Shown: in pieces, positions 1 to 12,030 of the stretch | How the letters are laid out: each line of letters starts with the position of its first letter | How positions within the stretch are numbered: the first letter of the stretch is position 1 | NCBI GenBank assembly: GCA_015039465.1 | Contig: MU130679.1 | Span: forward strand, 1 to 64,000 | Length of the DNA stretch: 64,000 nucleotides | Origin: Phlegmacium glaucopus | Lineage: Eukaryota; Basidiomycota; Agaricomycetes; Agaricales; Cortinariaceae | Direction of reading: 5' to 3' | Made by a program: the position numbers and the translations under genes | Notes under the pieces: generated by a model | Databases searched by the model: none | The model's input: only the letters and a program-made list of their open reading frames with translations | What the model was told of the DNA's origin: nothing

Positions 1-2
1 AT

Positions 3-455
3 GGAATGGGAACAGAGGCTGGGGTTAAAGGTTCGTTAACTCACATTTTGTTGTGATTTCGCAGTCAAACTCAATTAATATTATCTCTCTTACCAGGCCG
101 CCGAGTTGCCCGTGTGCGGGTGGTGTTCTCCTTGTCCGAGAAGGTTGCCGAAAGATTATTTCTTCCCGGTGTTCGTGTTCCAAGACATCTTGCCTACGTC
201 GAGTGGTTTTCACCTTTTTCTAATGCACCAGATCCCAACCACCGCATGTACAAAGTCACCCGGTCCTTATCCTCTGATGGTTCTCCACTTTCCTCCATTG
301 TCCCAGTCGCAAATATCTTTCGGAGTGTTCACCTGTTGCCTAAATTTGGCCCAGTAGCCCCAGTAGAGTGGACGAGTAGCAACGTCATGGACAAATGTAA
401 TACCTTTTTCTTGAATTCCTTTACGGACAAACACCTGTACCGTGTATTGTACTAG
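3..455 (+). mobile_element. C-terminal remnant of a transposon-encoded protein (Plavaka/CACTA-like, tentative)
   Basis: A partial exon (3-30) joins across a GT-AG intron (31-96) to an open frame that stops at 455. The joined frame reads into phrases such as VRVVFSLSEK, HLAYVEWF, DPNHRMYKV, FGPVAPVEWTSSNV and FFLNSFTDKHLYRVLY. From memory these resemble the C-terminal end of transposase-associated proteins that are abundant in agaricomycete genomes. The window starts inside the gene, so its 5' part and any catalytic domain are out of view. The family name is a recollection, not a search result; the alternative is a host protein that shares this tail. Confidence 0.5.
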
Positions 456-895
456 TATTAAACCTTGATTAACAATGGGTTATATAAGTTCTAACATGCG
501 GAATAAAATGTAGAAAAGCCCTGACGCCAGATTTTGAAGATGTGAAAATCCAGTGAAAATAGCCAGAAAATACGCACCAATTTCAGGAGATTTTTGAGAC
601 ATTTTAGAGTTTTATAACCCCCCTGTCAAATATTCATAAATTAATGAAAAGTTTTGAAACTTTCATAGATTTGAAAAGTTTACGAAAATTTCATGAAATT
701 TTAAATTTGGGTTTTCCCTGATGTATACAACAACAACATCGATTTATACCGTGAGCATTGAAATATTGACTTGTCTTTCCCGTATCGCTGATCCTCAGTG
801 AAGATTCAGAAACTACGTCAGGAAGCCCACCAGTCAGTCAATTTATTTACGGGCCCACTGACTTCTCACCAACTTAATCTTTATCTTCTCCTTAG
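456..895. other. AT-rich stretch before the TPR gene
   Basis: The sequence is AT-rich, with several tttgaaa/tttcatgaaa-like phrases near 640-700. An upstream exon of the following gene may lie near 790-835: a short open stretch in frame with the first secure exon ends at a possible donor. I could not place an ATG for it. No other feature is seen. Confidence 0.4.
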
Positions 896-3411
896 GGCTC
901 GCCATCGGGCTCTGCGCGTTCGAACGAAACCGAACATATCAATCCCGCCCCATCTTCTGGCCAAAGTACCCGTATGTTATATCTACCTTATTCCAACAGC
1001 CTGATCCGAAATTCCGAAAACCGACCCTGAATAGAACCCAAGCACGAGATGGTAAGTCGACGAGCAGAAGTAAATCCAAACATATTATTTACACCATATG
1101 TAACCAGAATCAGCCTCAAGTTTCTTCGCAAAGTCAGGAAATTCCACTTCAGAAAAGTAATGACATCTATGAACGACACCTCACACCGAAAGGACGAGGG
1201 TTTCCTTTATGGATTCCGGAGCCAAACCATCATCTTGACCCAGGTTACAGAAGGACAGGCATTCATATTGGCGATGTTGGGATTATCACTCACTCTGGAG
1301 CATTTTCCTTTCTCTTCAATATATGCCTTCCTCACGACGATCCAGTGAACCCACAAATATTGCCAGAAAGATTTGCTCCAATTTTGCCCCCGATTTCACC
1401 TATGGACATTGAAGAGTTTGTAGCGTTCAAGAAAGGTAGTCATCTCACCAGTGCTTCAATAGAAAAATCACAAACCAACCTTGATACTTTGTGCGTTCCA
1501 ATACTCATCTGCATTTTTGTGAACTGACAGTATTACACTCAGCGGTATCGTTTTCGAATCATCTGCTTCTGAAGGTGCTATCTTGACTATGCCACAAGGG
1601 GCAAAGGCCGAAGATCTAGGAAATTATGCGAGGTTCAGGGACTATGCGGCTGCTAACATTGATGACTGGTATAAGTTCGTCAATGGTCCTCGCGGGCGCG
1701 AAGCTAAAAACGGCAACATGCGCCTTGTTACTGGTTTTGATAAGACTACGTCCTGGGGTATCGCAACGTTTTCCAATCAAACAAGACAACATGACTTTCG
1801 TCTCCGATTCGGTCCATCGGAGGTAACAGGTCTGACGACCTCTGCTAACACTTATGCGTGGGAATACTCTGGTGCTGCTGCCGAGGTCAGAGCAGGACCT
1901 GACTCAAATGAGAATGATGAGTTGAGGAGGGATAGTGATCCTCCAGATATCCAATTTGAAAACCAATGCCTTTTTGTACGCACTTTGAACATAACTCTTG
2001 CGGATGATGTCTGGGTAGACATCTACTCCAGTTTGGGCTCTGTTCATGTTGACCCCCGACACAGCCAGTATCCCTGTGTCAAAGATTCTAATCATCCTCA
2101 TTTGAACAATCCTGGTACTAGTAGCAGTTCCAGTTCTTTACCCTCTCAAGGGGTGCAATCTGGAATTCAGAGATCTGCAGGTTCCCTGGATGGGTCACAA
2201 GATGCTGATGTCATAAACAATAATCCAGCAATGCTCATTTCTGGCCCTCTTGAAAGCCTTGTTGGTGTGGTCTCTCAGAGACATCAGTATATTATTTTTA
2301 ACTCCCTTCTTGATAGACAGTCCATCCATCCAAAGTTCTCAATGATATCCTATTAGCAAAAGTAAGTAGTCACCTCCCATTTACTCATAACTACTGAAAT
2401 GATGCCAACTGCTTTAGGTCCCTGATGCAAGGGTAGTGATCACTCATGATGATAATTGGTCATCTCTTATCACTCAGGCAAGTAGAACAACCATTTTTAA
2501 TACCTCCTAATGTTCTGCCTTGTAGTATGATACTCTGCCAGATCTGCATGACATCCTTGCAAATATTTTGACCTCTCATATTATTTTAAAAAGGAATGGT
2601 CAGATTATCTATGTCACAATCATAGAGGATCCTAACTCATATCATCTTCCAAAGGTGTCATTTTCTTGCAACCAAAAGGAATACTGAATGATTATAATAT
2701 AATTCATCGTTCTGCCTTGCAGGATTTAGTGGAAACTGAAATACTAATCAATATGGTATGCAATTAAGATCCTAGCTGATATGTTTTTCATATTCTGTCC
2801 ATCTATAGAATAATGTGACCATCAGGAAGAATCTATTAGGCACCCTCAAAAGCATGCAAGAACTAGCAAGCATGGAAGATCAAGCAAGCACATATGGTAA
2901 TCAGGAAAAGTGGAATGAGGCAGAGCAACTGAGGGTTCAAGTCCTGGAGAAGAGGAAGGTGCTGCTTGGTGCAGAACATCCAGACACCCTCACAAGCATG
3001 GACCATCTAGCAAGCACATACAGTAATCAGGGAAAGTTGAATGAGGCAGAGCAACTGGGGGTTCAAGTCATGGAGAAGAGGAAGGAGCTGCTTGGTGAAA
3101 AACATCCAGACACCCTCAGAAGCATGAACAATCTAGCAAACACGTATAGCAATCATGGAAAGTGGAATGAGGCAGAGCAACTGAGGGCTCAAGTCATGGA
3201 GAAGATGAATGAGCTGCTTGGTGAAGAACATCCAAATACCATCTTAGCAAGCAGTAATCAGGGAAGGTGGGGTGAGGCAGACAGTGACAGTGAATTGATG
3301 GACATGGGGGAGACATTGGGAAGAGGTCCAAGAGGAGTTACCAGAGGAATATGTTATGGGGAAATAAGTCAACTACTAGTAGACAGTGACCTCAAGTTGC
3401 AGTCTCCATAG
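896..3411 (+). CDS. Basidiomycete-type N-terminal domain protein with C-terminal kinesin-light-chain TPR repeats (5' end unresolved)
   Basis: The exons are joined by short GT-AG introns. The N-terminal part (about 896-2350) carries LTPKGRGFPLWIPEPN, RTGIHIGDVGIITHSGAF, SHLTSASIEKS, NGPRGREAKNG and a DKTTSWGIATFSN phrase; I recognise these from memory as a recurrent basidiomycete hypothetical family with no function I can name. After further introns come HPSKVLNDILL, VVITHDDNWSSL and a hydrophobic strand-like exon. The last exon (about 2810-3411) encodes TPR repeats of 42 residues with the kinesin-light-chain signature WNEAEQL...HPDTL. In fungi such TPRs often form the C-terminal repeat module of NOD-like (NB-ARC or NACHT) proteins, but no nucleotide-binding domain is visible here. 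The third repeat breaks after HPNTIL and a fourth is truncated. The start codon is not located. Confidence 0.6.
2884..3261 (+). repeat. Tandem 126-base units encoding 42-residue TPR repeats
   Basis: Two complete units (2884-3009 and 3010-3135) and a third, partly broken unit are highly similar at base level, sharing phrases such as aatgaggcagagcaactg and catccagacaccctca. Close similarity in DNA, not only protein, suggests recent duplication or homogenisation of the array. Confidence 0.85.
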
Positions 3412-4346
3412 GGTTCAACTACTTGCTTTAGGGTGGGTAGAAATGTAGTGATTTGACAGATTCTTAAAATGGACAACGGAACGGCATTATGTATCTCTTG
3501 ATCTACCGATTTTCATCTGATTTTAATAATAAGAGTAGAATAAATTCAACGATTGACAATCTGACTGTTACTGTGTCAGATCCATGCAAAAAAAAAGCTT
3601 CAACTCAAGATAAAATAATTTAAGGGGCCACATTTTTCTAATTTCAACGGATCTAGATGTTTTTCATACAAGGGTGTGGCAGGAGAAGGTTATCATGTGA
3701 ATACTAATCTCAGATGTCCGGCTCGGATAGGAGAAAGGAAAGTATATAGATTGCATGCCTACTAGACGGATGATAATTGAGAAGGAAAAGAAAGAAAAAT
3801 CTAAGAGGATTCTTTTTTTTTTGGTTCACGGTCACCAAACTGTAGCTAAGAAAAAAAAGAAAACATATGATAATCAAGGGAAGTCCGGGGCAGGGATACA
3901 ACGATGGTGACGATAACGATATTCGACAACAAAAAAAAGTGTAACAAGGTCAACAAAAAGAAAGGACACCAGGTCCAACGAAGAAAACATAAAAAAAAAG
4001 AGAATCAGAGGAGGGTAAAGAAGAAGCGGGACAGAATATATTCCACAGCAAATCAATCATAAAAACAAACCTTCCACACACCACCCACCGTACACAACCC
4101 AACAACCATACGGTATGTAGGATTCGAGGTGAATTTCATCATCGTGCCTTCCCTCGATCTGACTTTTGTCCCTCCCATCTCCTTCACCCTCGTTCCAGTC
4201 CTCATCACTACCATCACCATCATGAATAGGATGTAGATAACCCTGTTCAGTCTGTACCTATGTGTCAAGTAAAGCCAACACTCCGTTTTCCATCTCTTCG
4301 TTTGTTCGTCCATACAGTGGTCATTCTCGATTCTCAACCTTCGAGT
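3412..4346. other. Long intergenic stretch, purine/poly-A rich
   Basis: This lies between two genes that converge on it (TPR gene on plus, AMPK beta on minus). Several A-runs and GA-rich tracts occur at 3780-4030. Short open frames here have no recognisable protein. The segment next to 4347 is the expected 3' UTR of the AMPK beta gene. Nothing else is supported. Confidence 0.5.
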
Positions 4347-6946
4347 CTAAGTTGGTTTATAATAGATCGTCGTCAAATACTGCATCACAAAAAAAGATAA
4401 TTAGTAAAAGTTTTCAACGACGAGCTAAGTGGAGAAACAGGGCTCAAACTATGACGAACCCAGACACATGCGAGGGAGAAGGAAAAGAAATGATGGGAAT
4501 GGTGAATGATCGGAATTGTTCAAACTCGGACTTGCAATCGAGATAAACTCGCTCGCAAGCCACAATCTCCATCTCATATCTCGTCTCGTATACACACAAC
4601 AACAAACGCAAGAAGAAAAAAACTCACTTTCTTCCTATACCTAATAGTATTTCCAACAGCCAGCACCCCATTCCTGATCGCACTGGTGCTCAAATGATGC
4701 AACACAACATGACTGGGTACAGGCAACACACTACCATCATCACTGAGTGAAGGCATGTTAGTAGTGTCAATGGTTATGGTTCGGGAACTGGAAGGTGTTG
4801 TGTAGGGGTAGGTTGGTGATGATATGGAGGAAGGGATGAGGGAAGCCAAGGGAGGAGTTGATGTTGATGATAGGATTGGAGTTGAGGTTGTAGAAGTAGG
4901 TCCATTTGGATTGGGAGACGCAGTAGCAGAAGTATTCGCAGACGTAGTCGTCGAAGTCGACGCAGACACATTTGGGATACTATGCGGTGCTATAGGTGAC
5001 CGAGTTGGAGACATCGTTGGAGAAGTTTCATTCCAATTCCCAGTCCCATTCTCACCACCACCACACACCTTACCCAATTCTTTCGGCGATACACCTTGTA
5101 CAGATGATACAGCTGTTATCGGAGTAGTAGGTAAGGAACTTTGAGGGGTGGTTGTGATCGCACTCGTATTGGTAGAGAGGGTTGGAGGTTGGGAAGATGT
5201 CGAACTCGGAGTCATGGTAGAAGACGCATTCACCAAACTCGATTCAATTGTTGTTGGGCTAGTATGAGGCAGCGAAGTAGCTCCAACGATCTGAGCACTC
5301 GAAGCGCCTCCATCTTCACTAGGTGGTGGTGGTGGAGGTGGGATATTTACAATTGCAGCAGCAGCAGCAGCAGCAGTTGTAGCTCTCTTCCTCATCCCTC
5401 TCTCCCCACGTTCTCTATCCCTGTCCCTGTCTCTATCACGTTCCCTGTCCCTGTCCCTATCGCGTTCCCTCTTATCTGCATCTCTCCTCTCCCTATCCCC
5501 ATCTCTCTCCCTCTCCCTCCTCTCCTTCCTTGCAGCTTGTCCTTGTCCAGACCCTACACCCATAGATCCCACACCACCCATTACCTGTCCCGATCCGGAG
5601 CGTACCCCGGTCGCACCACCACCACTACCACCACCACTAGAACTCCCACCCGCAACCGCACCCGGTAACCCAGCTACTACTCTCGTATTCAATATCAATT
5701 TCTCAAGATGTCTAGGCAATCCAGGTGCAGGTGGGATGTTAGGAGCTGGAACGAATCCAGTCGTAACCCTAGTGTTGGAAGAAGAAACTTCGTATTGACC
5801 CGCGGAAGCAGATAGATAAGCTTCTTCTTCACGTGCTGCTTCTATTAATTCGGGTGGGAGGATATTGGTCCAATTGATTGATTGGGAGTGCGTTGTGTGG
5901 GTTGAAGAGGTCTGTTGTTGTTGTTGTTGCGGCTGTGGATGGTGGCGTTCGGATTCGCCATCTGCAGATGAATCAGCAGACCAAAAAGATTGGCCTGGGA
6001 CAAGCTTCTCGCGTGTGACAGGAAGGGGAGGTGCTGGTGCTGGTGCTGGTGCTGGGATAGGGACAGCTACGTAATTGGCTAGAGAGCCTTGATCGTCGAC
6101 TGCAGCTGGTAGATCGTCTGCAACACGCCATTGACCATCTACCAAAAATCGGACGTGATGGGTTCCCGGACGGAGCATGACGGTTAACGTCCATACATTA
6201 GTTGATCTATAGGAAAGTTAGATATGATATCAAAAAAAGGGAAATGCGGAAACTAACTCTTTTTCCATTAATTGACGACCCTTCCATTCTTCATCACCCG
6301 CACGAGCCAATACTACTTCAGTACCTCCACCCTTCCATATCACCTTGATGGGAACGGGATCAGCCAACAGATCCTCTTTCTGAGGATACTCCTGATGTAC
6401 AATTGCGTCTGCTAGTGGCAAAACATTTGCTTTTGTCAAAGCGACAGGGATAGAAGATCGGACGGTTTCTTGTTGAAAGGGGTTTTGACGAGAAGGAGCG
6501 TTAGCTGGTTGTTGGGATTGATTATACAATTCTTGCATGCGAGCTACTTGCTGTTGTTGCTGTCTAGCGGATATGGGTTGTTGTCTACCTCTAGGAGCGG
6601 AAGGATTCGGTCTAGGAGCGGGAGGAAAAGGCGGATGATTTTGATGAGGAGGAACGATGAGATTGACATCTGCGGTAGACGGGAGGTGACGTGGAGCACG
6701 TTGAGCGTGTTGATAATGGTTGAAAGGTGATTGAGGCGTTATAGGGATGGGTATCGATGCTGTTTTAGCTTGTCTGCCTCTTGTATTATTATTTTGAGCG
6801 AGAGAAAGAGAAGCGAGATCTGGCAATTCAAGAGATTTCTTTTTGGTACGCAGCGATGGATGCGGATTTCCTGGCAACGGCGAGGGCGACGGCGCCCTGA
6901 TCGTTCGACTCGGAGGGTTCGACGCATTCGACGCAGAGTTCCCCAT
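4347..6946 (-). CDS. SNF1/AMP-activated protein kinase beta subunit (GAL83/SIP type)
   Basis: This is the scaffold and targeting subunit of the SNF1/AMPK complex that senses low energy and glucose. Three exons fit exactly in phase: 6258-6946, 4628-6206 and 4347-4379, giving 766 residues. The chosen start gives MGNSAS, a classic N-myristoylation site, rather than the in-frame ATG 24 bases upstream. A CBM48 glycogen-binding module follows (about residues 195-280) with VIWKGGG, GTHHVRFLVDGQWR and DDQGSLANYVAV. The ASC domain that binds the alpha and gamma subunits begins at LPPELIEAAREEEAYL (about 346) and ends with SHVVLHHL...RYRKK-YLTTIYYKPT, whose last 10 residues are the tiny final exon. The ASC halves are split by about 320 low-complexity residues (Gly/Ser, Arg/Asp-rich, poly-Ala, Ser/Thr/Pro). 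Poly-Gln, poly-Ala and Arg-Asp tracts are present at base level. Confidence 0.93.
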
Positions 6947-7003
6947 CACTGCCCAGAGAGACAAGCACAAGAAGTCTCACTTACTCCAAATATTATGTAA
7001 CCA
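6947..7003. promoter_or_regulatory. 57-base divergent start region between AMPK beta and NTA1
   Basis: The two best start codons, 6944-6946 on minus and 7004-7006 on plus, are separated by only 57 bases. Core promoters or 5' UTRs must therefore overlap each other or the neighbouring coding sequence. No TATA box is obvious. Confidence 0.6.
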
Positions 7004-8222
7004 ATGCCTCCTCTTCGAATAGCCGTAGTTCAATTCGCTCCCAAGGTAAGTATGCTATTAAACCCTTTGCAAAGCCTCATATTCCTTAAAAGATTGGTCA
7101 AATTCATGCAAACCTTTCTATCGCTAGAGATCTGTGTAGAAAGTGAAGCTACAACCCACGGTTGAGAAAAGCTGACTTTACTATATCTCTTAGGATTCAG
7201 CCTCAATCTCTGGATCTTCTATGTTTCCCTGAAATGGCTTTCACAGGTAAGGACTAGACGATCGTTGCCACTTCACTTCCTTTTCAAAAATAACAATAGG
7301 ATATGTCTTTAAAAACGCAACCGCTATCACACCACATCTTGAACACCCACGCACAGGAATGACATCTCAATTCTGCTCTGAATTAGCAAAAAGATTACAA
7401 TGTTACGTCGTGGCAGGGTATCCAGAGAAACTATCTCAGGAAGAACTAGCAGAGACGTCACCTGAAGATCGTTACACTACAAATAACGAGGGAGTTTTAA
7501 CCAAGATCGAGCAGGTTGGCGCGAATAGTGCCGTATTGTATGGACCAGACGGCGAATGGGTAGGGGGTTATCGTAAATCCCATCTTTATGAAACAGATTT
7601 GACCTGGGCAAAACCAGGTATGTCGGTATATCTCCTACTATCCTTTCTGATCTCATTGATTCTTCAAAGGCACCGGTTTTGCGACTTATACTCTACCACC
7701 ACCTTTACAAACAATGACCCTGGGTATATGCATGGATCTCAATCCTCAAATACCAGATTGGACACAAGCGGAAGGTCCCTACGAGCTCGCTGATCATTGC
7801 ATCTCAAAGAAATCAAACTTATTGATTCTACTAAATGCATGGCTTGATTCCGGAAAAGAACTCGAAGAGAAACATGATTGGAATACCTTGAGCTATTGGG
7901 CGGCTCGAACGAGACCTCTCTGGTCAAACGGAAATGACGATGATTCGGATTCAGAAGAGCGAGGTCCCCCTGAACGCCCGCTGGTACCTGACTCTGCAAG
8001 TAATGAAACTGTCGTCATCATTTGTAATCGAAGCGGTGAAGAAAATGGTCAAACCAATATTTCTCATCGCTTTCCATCATTACTGAGAAAATGTTTATAG
8101 GGAAAACTTTCGCCGGAACCTCGGCCATCTTCAGCATGCAACCAACTTTCGGTCGTCCTAAACTGCTTGGCATGATGGGGAGGCACGAACAAGCTGTACA
8201 TATATGGAATATAGAAATCTAG
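7004..8222 (+). CDS. NTA1: Protein N-terminal asparagine/glutamine amidohydrolase (nitrilase superfamily)
   Basis: It deamidates N-terminal Asn or Gln to Asp or Glu, creating secondary degrons of the Arg/N-degron pathway. Six exons (7004-7045, 7093-7142, 7194-7246, 7300-7617, 7670-8047, 8101-8222) join in phase to 320 residues. The nitrilase catalytic triad is visible: Glu44 in FPEMAFTG, Lys140 in YRKSHLYETD and Cys175 in LGICMDLNPQ. The tail SAIFSMQPTFGRPKLLG is also family-like. It is shorter than the yeast enzyme (about 457 residues), as is common for filamentous fungal forms. A general carbon-nitrogen hydrolase is the alternative, but the CMDLNP context favours NTA1. It is divergent to AMPK beta with a very short shared start region. 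Confidence 0.88.
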
Positions 8223-8252
8223 GTTATTTTCATTTATTAACACGCGACTCTC

Positions 8253-11200
8253 TCATCTCAATCTGCCTTTTCCATTTCTTGCAGTTGGGATACAACGACG
8301 AAGTATCTGAATAACCTCTTGCGAGTCCTCAAAGTCTCGATCATTGCCATCCCATCGCTCTAGCTGAGAAATAGCTTGGATGTCATCCTTCATTGTATTA
8401 ATTCGCTGCCCGTATCCTTCTGTCGTGCTCGAGAGCGAAATCGCTGAAAGTTCCAATTCGGTAGCGACCTCAAAGAGGATATTGTCCCTAACGATTCGCA
8501 TGCGGTGAAATTGCATCCTATTATAGATATCAGAATGAATGTACCTTCTGTTCCCGTCTAAATTTGTGGTGGACAGCTTAGACCAAGCTTCTTCCTCATG
8601 TGACATAAAAACTTTATGGAGACTACGTCTCAACATTTCAAACTTGATTTCCCGATCTTTAGTCTGAAAGCCCAGCCAATCAATGAAATCATCACCACCG
8701 GCAATCGGCTTGAAACTGACCGGTACCTTCATCGAATATTCAGGCTCCCAAAACATGTCTACATCTGGTAATTCTATTGGTGAGGCTGAATAATAAAGTT
8801 AAAATGTTGAATAAAAGGATCCCGCATTGACGTACATTCTCGATGCTCAGTCTCCTCCATGTCTTCTTCAGAATGTTCGGATAGTTCCAGTTCGATTGGT
8901 TCCCTTGTGGCAGTCGTAAGTTGAGGTTTATCAGCAGCAGCTGGGATTGGTGCCGATTGGGCAAGTCCTGCTTGAGGACGAACGAACGAAGGTGGTCGAA
9001 ACGGCTTTGATAATGCAGGTGCTGAACCAAATGGTTTCGTTACTAGTTGCACACGTTCAGCAAGAAGCATAGTACATAATTGCATGCATATCTTACCAAG
9101 CATGTGTGCGTATGGTGCCTTGGCTTTCTTCGACGGACCTTCAAACGTATCCGGCCGTTGACGTTTCTGGGCGCCAAACGAGCCCCGAGAGGATGCACTA
9201 CGGTTTTCAATTTGTCGTCCTTGCCACTCATTCTCATTACTCCTAGATGTAGCTTGAGGGTTGTTCTTTGCATTGTTAGTCCAAGGCGGCATATAGTTAG
9301 CAGCAGCAGCTTCTCTGGAAGTCAACTTGGCAGCTCTACAACGCGTCTTTTCGGGATATTTGCAAATCTATTGCCATATGTTTGAGATATAAGGAACCTA
9401 TCTTGTTGGGTGTAGTACTCACATCACACATTTGGTTGCAATACATGTTTAAGACTTTCTTGTCATTCTCGTCGATTGGTTCTCCAAAGTAGCGACATAT
9501 TGACTTCCATGGACTATGTAAGAACATGAGCTTGGCTGGGAGAAAACACACGTACCACATGTCTGCATAAAGTAGTACTTTCCGCAAATTTGACAAGCTA
9601 TTCAAAGTTTTGAGGATAAAATATGAAAGAGACTAAAGAGGACATACAGCATCAAGGCTGCCAGAGGCTTGCTGCGTTGGAGTAGGCCCATCGCCACCTT
9701 CTTCCCGTAGATGGCTAGAACCTGGGCTACGAACAAAGTTTTTCACCCGGATTGCGTCTTCTCTTGCTGCAAAGTCCTCCTTCCCATTTAGCAACAGCGT
9801 ATAAAGACGAGAAAATTGAAACTTACAATAATAGAGTATGCATTTAGACGGCTAACGGGAGACATTGAAAAAATAAGGGTGGGAGAACAATAAGAAGGCG
9901 GAACTTCATACATGACCATCTCGACCAGCACGACCTATAATAACACTAGTGTGTTATGATATCAAAAGAATACCGCTAAACGACAAACCTGTCTCTTGAT
10001 AATACCCTGGGCCGGGTTCAAGTTATTGCATAAGAGACCGTGGGCATTACTAGCGCACCTTCAAAACTCTTAGGCATATCATAGTGGATGATGTATCTGC
10101 AACAGAATCAACCAAGGAAATATGATGGACAAGCGGTGAGAAAATACCTAACATCTCCTTTATCAATGCCCAAACCAAATGCTATGGTCGCTACTACCTT
10201 TTATCGCTCAATGAGGCTTATGAAATTTTTAGAAACTCGAAAAGAAAACCATACTATGTCGACACCACCAGCATATTTGGAAGGGCCAACAGTCCAGTCC
10301 TCCAAAGTTCGTTCAAGTGTTGCAGAGCTAAATTGACTAGTTAGAGATTATTCATGACAGAAAAACGAGTTGAAAAGTCATACGGAATTCCACGATGATA
10401 TGCTTTTGCGTTTAGACCTTTACTCCGAAGGTATGAAGCCAGTTCATCGCAAGTCTTTCGCATCCGGCAGTAGATAATTCCAGAAGATGCCTTGCCTCGA
10501 CGCCGATAAAGGGTGGTGATATAATCGAAGATGTCTGTCATTTGTGCGGATGGACTAGGATTCGACAAGTATCGAACTTCGTAAAACAGGTTGACACGGT
10601 TGAAGGGATGTAAGGCACGAAAGAGATGCTCTTCAGAGAGTTTTAAACTTTTAACAATATCTTTTTGGACGCTGGAATAATGATCGACTTAGCACAGGCA
10701 AAAAAAAAACACAATGAATTTTTGGATACATACACATCTGTGGCTGTCGCAGTCAGAGCCATTATGGGAATATCTGGATACCGGTCTCGGAATTTTCCAA
10801 TGCGTCTATATTCTGCTCGAAAATGATGCCCCCATTCCTGTAAGGATAGTTGGTGACATTTGAAATTTGGATACAAAAGGAATGCTCTAAATAAACTAAC
10901 CGATATGCAATGGGCCTGTAACATTTGATGTCATTCGTTGTGATCAGAGTGTTTAACACAGGGCCTACCTCGTCTACTACCAGGCGATTGAGATTATTAT
11001 TTTCATTAACTGTGTCGAGAAGTTCCATAAAGTCCACGGTACACAACCTTTCTGGCGTTACTTCAAGCTCGTGAAGGCTATTTAATCGGCTGGCAGGTGT
11101 AAAGAAATACTTACCATATAACAACCTGATGGTGCAGTCGTAGGATTGCAAATCTCTCTTAATCTAGTTTCTACTCGTTAGCCATTATAAGGTCGTGTCG

Positions 11201-12030
11201 GAGCGACACACTTACCTCTTCCTTCTCTCCAGAGGAGGTCTGCGACGATACTGATGCAACGACGATGTTCCTCTCACGCAAGCTTCCAATTTCTGAAAGA
11301 TGATATCTCGAAATTAAGCCTATCAAGTCAGCTGGATTACGATGCTGACCCACGGTTTTGCATGAGAGCTTCAGATAGGGACTATGGTCACTAGCTGGTT
11401 TTAGAGAATGGTTTGAAACATACCCAATAAAGGGGAGACCACAAGTGTCACCCCTCGCTGAAAGCTCCATCAGAGGCAATAGCAAAGGAGGACCGACTTA
11501 ACGCACCTTATCGGCAATGGCAGGTATTTGAAAACATACGCTCTATAGAATATATACGCGTCATTTGTATTGTTGAAGATCATAGCAAGAAATGTGTACT
11601 ACCTTCCCCATTCCAGTGGGTGCCACAACGAGAACATCACAGCCTATAGCATGTATGAGCACTGGCACGCAAGAAATAAAGAGGAGCGTACCTTTATATG
11701 CAGCTTCAACTATCTCTTTCTGCTTTCCCTTGAACTTCTTATGGCCAAAAACTACAAAGCACGGGAACATCAAGCAAACTCGATCGAAACTTGTTCGCAC
11801 TTACTCTTCGTTAAGACCCTAATGAGCGTAGTTAAGATACGACGTTGTGAAGTCAGAAGTGCGAGTATCACACACCCCAAGCATTCATCATTATCCTCCC
11901 AGTCATCCGTCTTCCTGCATTTCGGGTGGCCAGGCACCGTTTGTGGCAAGTTTGGATACACAGAAACGGGTGGTGGTGTTGTCAAAAGCGAGGAACTCAA
12001 GTCTGGCCTATAATCGGTACTTGGAGTCAT
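8253..12030 (-). CDS. RecQ-family ATP-dependent DNA helicase
   Basis: This is a 3'-5' DNA helicase for recombination and replication repair in the nucleus. The many-exon frame starts at [10 protein letters not shown] (12028-12030). It continues through [12 protein letters not shown], then Walker A as VVAPTGMGK joined across an intron to SVCFQIPA (about 11640-11530), then [11 protein letters not shown]. The DEAH box is split by an intron as LVVDE|AHCISEWGHHFR (about 10980-10900). [49 protein letters not shown] and GYYQETG|RAGRDG (about 9930-10010) follow. A Cys-rich RecQ zinc segment lies near 9420-9480 ([15 protein letters not shown]). A basic and acidic linker ([12 protein letters not shown]) leads to a helical tail ending at 8253. 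It resembles the RecQ1/Q5-like clade more than full-length Sgs1. Internal exon ends were not all fixed. Confidence 0.88.

Noticed and set aside
5141..5668. 175-residue plus-strand frame inside AMPK beta
   Set aside because: It is antisense to low-complexity codons (Arg/Asp, Ser/Pro repeats) and has a Ser/Pro/Leu-biased composition typical of a shadow frame.
11570..12013. 147-residue plus-strand frame
   Set aside because: It overlaps the Walker A exon and the N-terminus of the RecQ helicase on minus, which have clear motifs.
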